This document shows positions 45,287 through 54,800 of a stretch of 64,000 nucleotides of DNA, piece after piece (the first letter of the stretch is position 1; the number at the start of each line of letters is the position of its first letter). The notes below the pieces were generated by a model. The model was not told the DNA's origin, searched no databases, and saw only the letters and a list, made by a program, of their open reading frames with translations. This stretch comes from Propionibacteriaceae bacterium. GTDB lineage: Bacteria > Actinomycetota > Actinomycetes > Propionibacteriales > Propionibacteriaceae. The position numbers and the translations under genes are program-made. The stretch covers positions 49,140-113,139 of the forward strand of contig JAUNKV010000007.1 in NCBI GenBank assembly GCA_030532575.1, given 5' to 3'.

Positions 45287-45372
45287 GAGAGGAGCCGACA
45301 GCGGGTCGGGGCGTCCTGGAACCGCACACCCGGACCGCCCGCCCCCCGGCGTCACCGGCTCGGGCGCCCGAT

Positions 45373-45449
45373 CCGAGCACCAATAGGCGGCACAGGACGC
45401 GGTGGCGGTGCTGGGCGACGGCGGATCGTTTTTCTCCTGCGATTCCTGC
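45373..45449 (+). repeat. 77-bp element, copy 3 (diverged)
   Basis: Begins CCGAGCAC, contains GACGGCGGATCGTTTTT near the 3' part, and ends GCGATTCCTGC, the same layout and exact length as the copies at 32358 and 32458. Like them it lies shortly after a stop codon (87 bp after the first beta-helix gene). The rest of this 416-bp gap holds A+T-rich sequence without an evident gene, then the promoter of the next gene. Confidence 0.65.
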
Positions 45450-45606
45450 ATGGGATGAATGGTAGAATTTTTGAGTAGATCTCGGTGTACGTGGCGCGTG
45501 TCAAATCCTTTTCAAGGGGCTGTCAAATATGCGTCAAGAATGGGTCAGGATTTCTTTGAATTGGCGACTTTTGTTTTCTTTGGCTGAATGGCCGACTTTG
45601 CTCCTC

Positions 45607-45665
45607 TTGAGGGTTTGCGTTTCCGGTAACTAGGCTGGCGAATGGCTCGTTGGTGAATCGTTTCA
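45607..45665 (+). promoter_or_regulatory. Promoter and LacI-type operator of the second beta-helix gene
   Basis: TTGAGG (45607-45612), 18-bp spacer, TAGGCT (45631-45636), then TGAATCGTTTCA (45654-45665). The operator again begins exactly 18 nt after the -10 box and differs from the 43801 site at one base. GGAG precedes the ATG at 45703. Confidence 0.6.
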
Positions 45666-45702
45666 ACGAGTTGTCAGAAATCCTCACAGAATGGAGCTCA
45701 AG

Positions 45703-47074
45703 ATGACCCTGAGCCGCCGTAGCGTCCTCACAGCAGCGAGTGCGCTTCCCGCCGTCGCGTTGCTGGCCGGGATGCCCGCCGACGCGAGCGCACAGTAGCG
45801 CACAGTCGCGCCGCACGTACTTCATCTCCCGCAACGGCAACGACAATGCCGCCGGCACCTCGGAGAGCACTGCCTGGCAGACCGTCAACCGGGTGAACAA
45901 GGCCTTTGCCGAGGGGCAGATCGTCCACGGCGACACCGTGCTGTTCCAGCGCGGCCAGCTGTTCTTCGGTGAGATGACTCAGCTCTCGGAGCCCCAGGGT
46001 GATGCCCGGCTGACCATCGGGGCCTATGGCACCGGGACCCACCCGAGGATCATGGGCTACAAGGCGTTGCACCAGCCCAAGGCGTGGTCCAAGGTGGGGC
46101 AGAACCTCTGGCAGATCGACCTCAGTGACCCCAACAACTACACCGGAAACAACTGCTCGCAGCCCCATCGCGAGGGCAACGTCGGCCTGCTGCGCGTGGG
46201 CGGCAAGTTCTATGCCGACAAGAAGGCCACGGTCGGTGAGCTGAGCAAGGACTTCGATTTCCATGCCGACTCCGCCAGTAAGATCTTCACGATCTTCTCC
46301 GCCGACAACCCCGGGCGACGGGGCATCTACGCAGCCGCTGACGGGCGCTTGATCCAGGCCAAGTCGAACACCACCATCCAGGGCCTCGATCTCATTGGGT
46401 GCGGCGGTCATGGCATCCAGGTTGTGGGAGCCTCTGGAGTTCGAATCCTCAACAACCACATCCGTCACATCGGTGGCAGTGAACTCATCGGTTACCGAGT
46501 GCCGAACACCCGCTACGGCAACGGCGTGGAGATGTGGATCGGCACCAGCGACGTCGTGGTGGAGGGCAACGCGGTCTATGACATCTACGATGTCGCCTTC
46601 ACCCTGCAGGGCGAGCAGGAGGGCAATTTCCTCGGCTGGCGCGACGTGCACATCAAGGGCAACAGCACCACTCGTTGCAGCCAGTCCTTCGAGGTGTGGG
46701 CGCGTGGTGGAAACAAGGGGGCGGATGCGGGATATCGCAACTGCACCTTCACCGGGAACAACTGCAGCAACGCCGGGGTTGGGTGGGGCTACGAGGCCCG
46801 ACCCAACAAGGATGAGGGGGGTGTCCACCTGCTGTCCTACTCGGAGGACCTTCCGATGGACCTCACCATCAGTGGTAACCGCTTCGTCAGCGCGGTCAAC
46901 GCCTACATGTACCGTCATCCGCAGCACTGGTCGGAGATGAAGATCGACAACAACACCATCCAGCTGAAGGCGGGGCAGAAGCTCCAGCATCAGCGCGGTG
47001 AGCTCATCGAGCAGCATGCCGCATGGTCCGAGGCCACCGGCTTCGACGTCAACTCCAAGTTCGTCATCGGCTGA
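45703..47074 (+). pseudogene. Secreted parallel beta-helix protein, paralogue 2, frameshifted by a 10-bp duplication
   Basis: ATG 45703 starts a Tat-type signal peptide (TLSRRSVLTAASALPAVALLAG) ending in DASAQ and then a TAG at 45796. The mature protein (RTYFISRNGNDNAAGTS... to 47074) is in another frame. The cause is visible: AGCGCACAGT occurs twice in tandem at 45787-45806, and removing one copy joins signal and mature part as DASAQSRRTYFIS with no other change. The remaining 1.26 kb is intact and clearly homologous to the 43853 and 60476 genes, including YGNGVEMWI and NCTFTGNNCSNAG. It may be a recent pseudogene, a slippage-controlled gene or, less likely, a sequencing artefact. Confidence 0.8.
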
Positions 47075-47084
47075 CCCAGATCGC

Positions 47085-47124
47085 AGGGCGGGGGTCGTGA
47101 ACATCGGTTCACGATCCCCGCCCT
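47085..47124. terminator. Strong terminator hairpin after paralogue 2
   Basis: 18-nt arms (47085-47102 / 47107-47124) with one G-T wobble and a 4-nt loop, 11 nt after the stop codon. It separates two convergent transcription units. Confidence 0.85.
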
Positions 47125-47153
47125 CGTGCATGAACTGGCAGGTTGCTTGACTC

Positions 47154-47165
47154 TGAAGCGATTCA
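47154..47165. promoter_or_regulatory. Isolated LacI-type operator
   Basis: TGAAGCGATTCA has the same 12-bp form as the operators at 43801 and 45654, but here it lies between two convergent gene ends, with no gene start nearby. It may be a relic of a lost gene or a chance match. Confidence 0.3.
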
Positions 47166-47231
47166 AGGTGGGGTCAGAACGGCGACTCGTGCCCGTGGTC
47201 TGCGCGGGGGAGGGGTGGTGAGGGGGTCGGG

Positions 47232-49526
47232 TCAGTCGAGCAGTTCCTCGATCCAGGCCAGGAGGTCCGGGGCATCCAGCGGGGCTGCCAGGTTGCGGGC
47301 CTCGACGGCCAGACGCTGGGCGTCCTCCACCAGCCCCAAGGTCTTCGTGGCATTGCTCAGGTTGCGCAACCCCACCGCCAGATCGGTCTGGGTCTGTTTC
47401 GAGTGGTGGGCGGAGAACACCTGCCGGGCGATGGTCACCGACTCCCCGTAGAGCATGGCAGCACCTGCCCAGTCGCCCAGCTCGGCCAACACGTCCGCGA
47501 GATCATCCAGGGCGATCTGCAGGTCGTGGCGGGCATCCAGACTCGGGTCCTCGGCCGTGATGCCGCGCTGAAGCGCCAAGCCCTCGGCGTAGTACTGCGC
47601 GGCCTGTTCCCAGTCCTCACGCTCCTCGGCGAGACTCCCCAGCTCACCCAAGGCGACGGCGAGCCCACACCTCGACTCCAGGCTGCCGTCCTTGGCCGAG
47701 ATGTCGCGGATGTGGGTCAGGAACTCCTGGTAGTAGGCCTCCGCGACCTCCCACCTGCCCTGAGTCAGGGCCAGCTGTGCCGCCTGGTGCAGTGCGGTGC
47801 TCAGCTTCCGCACCGTCTCCAGGCTCGGATCAGCCGCCACCCGGGCGCGGGAGAGCAGCAGGTCCTCGTCGATCCGCTCCTCCAGCGTCAGCCGGTCGAT
47901 GAGGGTACGGCGGTGCTCCTCATAGCTGGCGGCATCAAGGAAGGTCCTGTAGCCGACGTCGCCCTCACCAGCCAGCGTCGCCAGCACGAGGTCACGCCCC
48001 AGGTGCTCGGCCGCATGGGTGAACAGCGCCCAGTCGCGGAAGGCGTCGCGGAGCTGCCACCAGCGTAGCGACCGCCTCGGTGTCAGGCCCGGCCCGGGAT
48101 AGACGATGAAGGCGTCACCGGAGGGAAACGCACCGCCTGCGCTGGTGTCCTGCCACGGGTCGAGCACACCGCGCGAGAACAGGGAGAAGTAGAAGTCGAA
48201 CCCCCAGTGCAGGAATCCCTCAGCCCTGCAGGTGAACATCTGGAGGCCGATCATCCGGACCCGGATCGGCTCCATCGCGATGAACCGGTTCGCCAAGCCT
48301 GCCTGAAGCCCACAGTGGTACACCCACTGCGGCTCCATCCCGGCATCCCGCCAGCGCTCCACCGCATCGGTGGCGACCACGGGCACATCAACCAGCTCCC
48401 GGAACTCGGGGTCGGACAGGGCATCCAGGGTGGGGAGTCCCTCCAGCCCCTCGGCCAGCCGACGGCGCACGGTTGCGAACCGCTGGGCGGAGGTGGCCCT
48501 GGGCTCATCGGAGATGTGGACGAATGGTGTGAGCTCCGGGAACTCCGCCAACAGCCCACGGAGAAAGGGCAACAGTTGATCCAGGAAGGCCAGGTAGGCC
48601 TCGTCGTCGGCCGGGGTGTGCCAGCCGAAGCGCAGCTCAGGGTTCCCTCCTTCCTGGCAGACCCGGATCGGCGGTGCGTGTTCGGCTCCCCACTGGGTGA
48701 ACAAGGGCGGGGTCTCCACATGACTCATCCCCACCTCGACCATCAGCCTCAGGAAACGCCGCGCACGATCCGCGTCAAAGGTGTATCCACCCGTGGGGGA
48801 GTACGCGATGTCCAGCAGCTGCACATCCGGCCGGTACGTCCCCTCGGCGGTGTCGAGGGCAGGGTTCCACAACGGCACGATGGTGCCGGTGACGCCCATC
48901 TCCACCGCGCACCTCAGATGCGCCTCGATCACCGTCCAGTGTTCTTCACTGAACACGGTCACGCCATAGGTGTGCAGCAGGCAGTCGGGGTGCAGCCACT
49001 GCGAGACCCACGGGCCGGTCGGTTCGACCCGGGTCAGGGAACACAGCAATGGCACACCGACGTGGCCGAGCGGGGTCACCTGGCCGTCCCACTCATCAAC
49101 GAGCGCCCCGGCGACGACCACCGTCACGTCGCTGCCAGGCCACAGCACCACGTGCAGGCAGTGCCATCCGAGATGCGAGGCCGTCTCGGTCAGCTGCACT
49201 GCATCGCAACCGGAGACGACGGGGACCAGCGGGTCCGGTAGCAGGGTGGGGGAGTCTGCCACGAAACCTTCGGTGTCCTCCTCGAAGTGCGGCAGCTGCA
49301 CCGGCACCAGTTCGGCTCGGCTCACCTCGATCCGGCAGCCGGGGGCTGCGATGTCCAGCCGGAACAGCGACTCCTCACGGGCACTGTGGGTCCTTGGCAG
49401 GCGCCATGCGACGAGGAACCGTGCGGGCTCCCCGTCCCAGGTGATGAGGGAGTCGAGGTCAGGTCCCACTGGGCCACTGGGTGGTACATGGGCCAGTGGG
49501 GAGAGCAGTCGGAACTGGGCGGTCAT
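47232..49526 (-). CDS. DUF4091 (GH123-like) protein with C-terminal TPR domain
   Basis: 764 residues from the ATG at 49526, which overlaps the upstream GH125 stop by 4 bp; the frame extends to 49613 without support. The central region has the DUF4091 signature near the end of a TIM-barrel-like domain: GFLHWGFDFYFS, then the FIVYPGPG and SLRWWQLRDAFRDWALF segments. DUF4091 proteins are related to GH123 beta-N-acetylgalactosaminidases. The last 200 residues (about 560-764) are helical repeats of TPR type, such as LGSLAEEREDWEQAAQYYAEGLAL. No signal peptide is visible, so it acts in the cytoplasm. It is the last gene of the mannosidase operon. Confidence 0.75.
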   Translation of the reverse strand: MTAQFRLLSPLAHVPPSGPVGPDLDSLITWDGEPARFLVAWRLPRTHSAREESLFRLDIAAPGCRIEVSRAELVPVQLPHFEEDTEGFVADSPTLLPDPLVPVVSGCDAVQLTETASHLGWHCLHVVLWPGSDVTVVVAGALVDEWDGQVTPLGHVGVPLLCSLTRVEPTGPWVSQWLHPDCLLHTYGVTVFSEEHWTVIEAHLRCAVEMGVTGTIVPLWNPALDTAEGTYRPDVQLLDIAYSPTGGYTFDADRARRFLRLMVEVGMSHVETPPLFTQWGAEHAPPIRVCQEGGNPELRFGWHTPADDEAYLAFLDQLLPFLRGLLAEFPELTPFVHISDEPRATSAQRFATVRRRLAEGLEGLPTLDALSDPEFRELVDVPVVATDAVERWRDAGMEPQWVYHCGLQAGLANRFIAMEPIRVRMIGLQMFTCRAEGFLHWGFDFYFSLFSRGVLDPWQDTSAGGAFPSGDAFIVYPGPGLTPRRSLRWWQLRDAFRDWALFTHAAEHLGRDLVLATLAGEGDVGYRTFLDAASYEEHRRTLIDRLTLEERIDEDLLLSRARVAADPSLETVRKLSTALHQAAQLALTQGRWEVAEAYYQEFLTHIRDISAKDGSLESRCGLAVALGELGSLAEEREDWEQAAQYYAEGLALQRGITAEDPSLDARHDLQIALDDLADVLAELGDWAGAAMLYGESVTIARQVFSAHHSKQTQTDLAVGLRNLSNATKTLGLVEDAQRLAVEARNLAAPLDAPDLLAWIEELLD

Positions 49527-50824
49527 GACAGCTCCAGGGGAGGTAGACCGGTGCCGGGGCGGTGCGCCCCTGTGATCTCCAGGGCCAGTTCGACGAACAT
49601 CGAGTTCGCCCATGAGAACCAGGGGCGGGTGAACTGTCGAGGATCATCCACGTGGTAGGCCTCGTGCATCCAGCCGGTTCCTCCCGTGGTGGCCTGCAGC
49701 AGCTCCAGGGAGTCCCGACGCTCCTTGGATGAGGTGGCGGTGAGCCCTGCGACGGCGATCCCGATGGGCCAGGCCATGCGGCTCGGGGTGTGCGGGGAGC
49801 CAACTCCACCCAGCCCCTCGGCATCAGCATGGAAGTGCGGGTTCGCCGTCGAGAGCACGAACTCCCGCGTGTTCAGGTACAGCGGGTCATCGGCGGAGAG
49901 CACCCCCAGCCAGGGCAGGCTGAGCAGCGAGGGCACGTTGGCGTCATCCATGAACACCTGTCCTCCTGCCCCGTCCACCTCGTAGGTCAGCATTCCCTCC
50001 GCGATTCCGCCTCGCCGCACCGCCTCGATGATCTCGCAGCTGAGCGAGGCGGCCCGTTCCCCGAGCCCCGGAAGGTCGGTGAAACCCCGCAGGGTGCTGG
50101 CGAAGTACAGGTTGGCCGGGATGTTGAAGCCCAACTCGCAGGCATCGTCGCTGGGCCTGAACCCCTGCCAAACCATCCCGGTGGGATGGGTGAGCGGTCC
50201 TCGTCCATCCCGTCCGAGGGTGTCCGACGGCGGTGCTCCAGGACGCTGGAACCGGTATCGGCTGCGGGCCTCGTGGTCCTGCTCGATCCCCGCGACCTCC
50301 AGGATCAACGCCAGGGCGGGCAGGAAGTCCTCGCTCCGCCAGCTGGTGCACCCCAGCCCCTCCAGCCGAAGTGCCAGGTCCAGCGGGTGGGTGAGCGAAT
50401 CCAGCTCCCACTTGCGCTCCCACACGTGTGGCTGTTGCAGCGGCAGGTCGTCGTCCCAGCGGTTCCCATTCGCCGTGGCGTTGAAGGCGTTGGCGTAGGG
50501 GTCGATCCGGATCATCCGCCAGTGCCGTCGCAGCAACGAGGCCGCCACCTCCAGCAGCCCGGGATCGCCCAGCCGCAGCATCGGGGCCAGCTGCAGGCAG
50601 GAGTCCCGGAGCCACATCGCCGGGATGTCCCCGGTGATGACGAAGGCCTCCTCGCTCAGGTCCACCGTCGTGGTGGCGGTGTTGCTGAGGAAGCGGGTGC
50701 ACATCCTTGCCGTCACCTCGCCCAGCACGGCCTCGACGGCGGTCCTGACCCGATCCAGGAGCGGCTCCGGCAGCTGGAGCGGTGCGCGGGTGGGGGTCCC
50801 GACGGGCGCACCCTCTGAGATCAT
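49523..50824 (-). CDS. GH125 exo-alpha-1,6-mannosidase
   Basis: 433 residues with the GH125 (Mug157-type) hallmarks: FVITGDIPAMWLRDSCLQL near residue 65, NAFNATANGNRWDDD, and the C-terminal WMHEAYHVDDPRQFTRPWFSWANSMF. Characterised bacterial GH125 enzymes are metal-independent inverting exo-mannosidases specific for alpha-1,6-linked mannose. No signal peptide is seen, so the substrate must be imported. It sits between the phosphodiesterase and DUF4091 genes, 7 bp after the former. Confidence 0.9.
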   Translation of the reverse strand: MISEGAPVGTPTRAPLQLPEPLLDRVRTAVEAVLGEVTARMCTRFLSNTATTTVDLSEEAFVITGDIPAMWLRDSCLQLAPMLRLGDPGLLEVAASLLRRHWRMIRIDPYANAFNATANGNRWDDDLPLQQPHVWERKWELDSLTHPLDLALRLEGLGCTSWRSEDFLPALALILEVAGIEQDHEARSRYRFQRPGAPPSDTLGRDGRGPLTHPTGMVWQGFRPSDDACELGFNIPANLYFASTLRGFTDLPGLGERAASLSCEIIEAVRRGGIAEGMLTYEVDGAGGQVFMDDANVPSLLSLPWLGVLSADDPLYLNTREFVLSTANPHFHADAEGLGGVGSPHTPSRMAWPIGIAVAGLTATSSKERRDSLELLQATTGGTGWMHEAYHVDDPRQFTRPWFSWANSMFVELALEITGAHRPGTGLPPLELS

Positions 50825-50831
50825 GGGCGGC

Positions 50832-51860
50832 TCACCACTCGTAGGTCAGATCGCGGGTCGGCCCCACCGACGGAATGTCGGTGGCGGTCCCCACCTCGTG
50901 ATCCGGCTCCCAGTGCCCACCCCGCACCCCGATGAGGTCCAGCAGCAGCGGGGTCACCTCGTGGCTGCGGAGGCTGCGGAGCCTGCCCGACTCATCGCGC
51001 CACTGTTCGGGGATCGCGACGGGGCCGCCGATGCGGTGCAGGATGAGGAAGGAGCGACGCACCTCGGTCTCGTCCTCGCCGTGGCCGCCCTCGGGTTTGT
51101 GGCCGTGATCGGTGACCACTGCGATCAGCCAGTCCTCGCCGAGTGCCTCGTAGCGTTCCGCGACGGCCTTGACCAGAGCCCGGACATGCTCGTCCACCTG
51201 ACCCAGGGCGGTGAGATAGCCGGGCGCGGCAGCCCCGTCGCGGTGGCCGGCCTCATCGACCCCCTCGAAGTACACGAAGGCCGCATCCGGGCCGACGTGG
51301 TTGAGGTGGTGGCAGGCGTGGCTGCGGACCTCGACATCGGCGCTGACGCACCCCTGCGAGAAGTCCCGGGCCGCGAAGCTGACATGCCTGCCCGCCCGCT
51401 GCTGGTCGACGCGCTGCTGGATCACCGGGCCGACGGCCCCCACCAGGGCGTCCCAGGTGGCGCCCGCGTAGGTGAGGGCCTGCGGGTTGGCGAAGAAGAC
51501 GCGGGAGAGGATGTCCGGGCACTCGGCCAGGCGGTGCCCGACGAACTCGTTCCACCACACGTTGTTCTGCTCGTGGGTGGTGCCGGTCAACAGGCTGGAC
51601 CACCCCGGCCCGGAATCGGTGGGCGGGGTCATCCACACCGGGGCGACGAGACCACCGTCGATGAGCCGGGCCAGCGTCCTGGCCGCAGGATGCTCCGGGT
51701 CGGTGGGGGGCATCTCAGGGCGATCCGGTGGCGCTGCCTCGGCGGCGAACCGGGGATCAGCCGGATGATCGGGGGCAGCGAACCCGGGATGGGCCTCCAG
51801 CGCGGCGGGCACGGCCACATCGATGCGGACGCCGTCCACGCCGATCAGCAGGAGCTTCAT
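50832..51860 (-). CDS. Type I phosphodiesterase / alkaline-phosphatase superfamily protein
   Basis: 342 residues of the alkaline-phosphatase superfamily. The first metal-binding Asp is in LLLIGVDGVRID, the nucleophile region in TDSGPGWSSLLTG, and the later metal ligands in YFEGVDEAGH, VTDHGHKPEGGHG and the following helix. Related proteins cleave phosphodiester or phosphonate bonds of nucleotides, lipids or sugars. There is no signal peptide. The start overlaps the GH38 stop by 4 bp, so it is part of the mannosidase operon and may remove a phosphate-linked group from an imported glycan. Confidence 0.82.
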   Translation of the reverse strand: MKLLLIGVDGVRIDVAVPAALEAHPGFAAPDHPADPRFAAEAAPPDRPEMPPTDPEHPAARTLARLIDGGLVAPVWMTPPTDSGPGWSSLLTGTTHEQNNVWWNEFVGHRLAECPDILSRVFFANPQALTYAGATWDALVGAVGPVIQQRVDQQRAGRHVSFAARDFSQGCVSADVEVRSHACHHLNHVGPDAAFVYFEGVDEAGHRDGAAAPGYLTALGQVDEHVRALVKAVAERYEALGEDWLIAVVTDHGHKPEGGHGEDETEVRRSFLILHRIGGPVAIPEQWRDESGRLRSLRSHEVTPLLLDLIGVRGGHWEPDHEVGTATDIPSVGPTRDLTYEW

Positions 51861-54800
51861 CGTTGTCCTCCAGGGGTGATGCGCAGGGTCAGGATGGTGA
51901 AGGGGGTGAGGTGGAGCGGTACCTCCCGGGTGGGGGCGGTCAGCTGGACGCGCGGTTGTGCAACCGGCTCTTCCAGCGGATCGACCTCCACCACGGTGGC
52001 CTCGAAGTCCAGGCGCAGCCTGCCCGTCGCTCGGGTGCCCCGCCCCTCGTGGAGTCGCACGATGAGGTCACCAGAACCGTCCTCGGCGGGCAGCACCGCC
52101 TCGACGTGGGCGCCGGGCACCTCCAGGCTGCCGAACCGGAGTTCGGGGGCCGTCACCAGGTGCGGCGGCAGGTTGAGGGCGTGGCCCTCGTGGGCGGCGC
52201 TGACCGGGTCGGCGTCGAGCAGCAGCGAGTAGCACAGTGTGCGGTGTGAACGGTCGGCCTGGGGATCGGGGAAGACCGGGGAGCGCATCAGGGACAGCGA
52301 GACCCGGGTGCCTCCCGGTAGTGGTTGCACGTCGTGGCCGTGGTTGGAATCGTTGACCACCGCGACCCCGTAGCCGGGCTCCTCGACGAGCAGCCAGCGC
52401 CCGGCGGGAACCTCGAAGCGGGAGAAGTCCCACGAGGTGTTCTCGTGCAGCGGGCGGCGCACGTGGCCGAACTGCACCTCGGCTGCATGGTCGCGGGCAT
52501 GGATCGCCAGGGGGAACGACGCCTTGAGCAGGGTTTCGCGCTCCTGCCAGTCCACCGCGATGCGGAAGTCGAGCCGGGGGGCATCCGCCTCCAGCACAAT
52601 GTGCGAGACGATCTGGGAACTGCCCAGCCGACGCCTGACCCGCACCTCGGCCCGAAGCCCCTCAGCCATGATCTCCACGTGCTCCGCAGCCGGAACCGGC
52701 AGCTCATTCCCGGGGTTGAGGTAGTGCCGCTCGATGTCCCAGGCATCGAAGGCGTTCGGCACGTCCTCGAAGGCTCGCAGCTGATTGCCCCGCATCCCTG
52801 GCAGCAGCACCTCGCGCCCGGCTCTCAGATCGGTGAGGGAGACCAGGTCACCGTCAGGTCCGATCACGGCCCGCAGCCGGGAGTTCTCGAGCACCACGTC
52901 ATCGCCCGCACGCTGTGCTGTTGCCGGGGCCGAGGGCGGATGGATGGCTTCCGGCAGCGGAGTGATGGCCAACCCGGGGGCGGTGACCATGGTGGGCAGC
53001 CCGTCCACGTCCAACACCCGGGTCACCGGGTGTGCGTGGGGGTTGACCACGGCGGTCCCGGAGCCGGGACGGGCCTGCGCCAGGGCCGCGACGGCGTCGT
53101 CGGCCAGCCGGTCCAACTCCGCCAGGATCGCGGCGTACTCCTCCCGGGCCACCCGGTGCACCCAAGCGATGGAGGAGCCGGGCAGGATGTCGTGGAACTG
53201 GTTGAGCAGCACCTTGCGCCACAGCTCCTCCAGCCGGGCCGCCGGGAAGGAGTCTCGGGGTGCGCCCGCCAGCAGGGCCAGTGACCACAGGAACTCCACC
53301 CGGCGTAGGGCGTGCTCGGAGCGTCGGTTGCCCTGCTTCATCTCCAGTTGAGAGGTGAAGACACCCCGGTGATACTCCAGGTACAGCTCCCCGACGTGGA
53401 CCGGGGCGTCCGGGTACTGCTCACGGGCTGCCTCGAAGAACGAGTCGGGTTCCCCCATCATGACGCGAGGTGCCCCCTCGAGATCGGCCAGCCGCCGGAT
53501 GCGCTCCACCATCTGGGCGGTGGGGCCGCCCCCACCGTCGCCGTAGCCGAAGGGGATCACCTGCTGGGTGGCCCGGCCCTTCTCACGGTAGTTGTCCACC
53601 GCACGGTTCAACTCCTCGGCGCTCACCTCGGAGTCGTAGCAGTTGACCGGGGGGAAATGGGTGAAGATGCGGGTGCCGTCGATCCCCTCCCACCACATCG
53701 TGGAGTGGGGCAGCTGGTTGTGCTGGTTCCACGACAACTTCTGGGTGAGGAAGCCGGTCATGCCGCAGCGGGCGGCGATCTGCGGCAGATTTCCGGGATA
53801 GCCGAAGGAGTCCGGCAACCACAGGGTGCGGCTGCGGACCCCCAACTCCCGCTGGAAGAACCGGGTGCCCATGGTGAACTGCCGGATCAGGGCCTCGCCG
53901 CCGGGCATGTTGACATCGGATTCCACCCACATGCCGCCGGAGGGGAACCACTGGCCGTTGTGGATGGCTTGGCGGACCTCCTCGAAGACCTCCGGGTGGC
54001 GTTCTTTGAGCCAGGCGTACTGCTGGGCGCTGGTGGCGGTGAACCTGAGGTCCGGGTACTCGCGGGCCAGGGCGACGACGTTGCTGAAGGTCCGGGCCAC
54101 CTTGCGAACGGTCTCGCGCACCGGCCACAGCCACGCCGAGTCGATGTGGGCGTGTCCGATGGCGGTCACGTCCAGGGCGGAGGCCACCGCCGGGGCGGCC
54201 CACACCGGGGCCAGGGCGTCGCGACAGGCCTGGGCGCTGCCGGACACGTCGTGGAGATCGAGCACATCCATTGCCCGCTCCAGGTGGTGGCAGATCACCG
54301 CGCGCCGAGTGGAGTTCTCCGGCATCTGCCGGGCCAGGTCCCACAGCAGGTCGAGGTCGTGGAACAGGCCCCACAAAGCGGCATCACGCACCCGGAACTC
54401 CGCGCTGCGCATCGTGTAGATGGGCTCCTGCGGAGCGGTGAGGACATCCCCCATCGCGGTGGCCTTGCAGCCATCGGCGAACAGGTCGGGGTTGGCCGCG
54501 GCCTCGATCAGGAATTCCACCGGCGCCCCGGGGGCGGCATCCACGATGCAGGAGCGGTTGCGGGAGTTGACGGCCTTGAGCACCCGCAGATCGGGGGTGA
54601 ACAGCAGCCCTTCGCACTGGTTGCCGGGCCAGGCGTCGGCGAACCCCAGGTCCACCTCCAACCGGAGCTGCCCGGGCGGCAGGCTCGAAGGCACGGTGCC
54701 GCGCAGCCGGAACCACCAGGTGCTCCACGGCGCACCCCAGCGGTGGGGCAGTGAGACCGGGACGTACGGGGCGCCCACCGCCTCGCGCGGGGGCACCGGC

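Noticed and set aside
46439..46448. GTTCGAATCC, like a tRNA T-arm
   Set aside because: It lies within the coding part of the second beta-helix gene, and no acceptor or anticodon stem can be built around it. No tRNA was found in the window.
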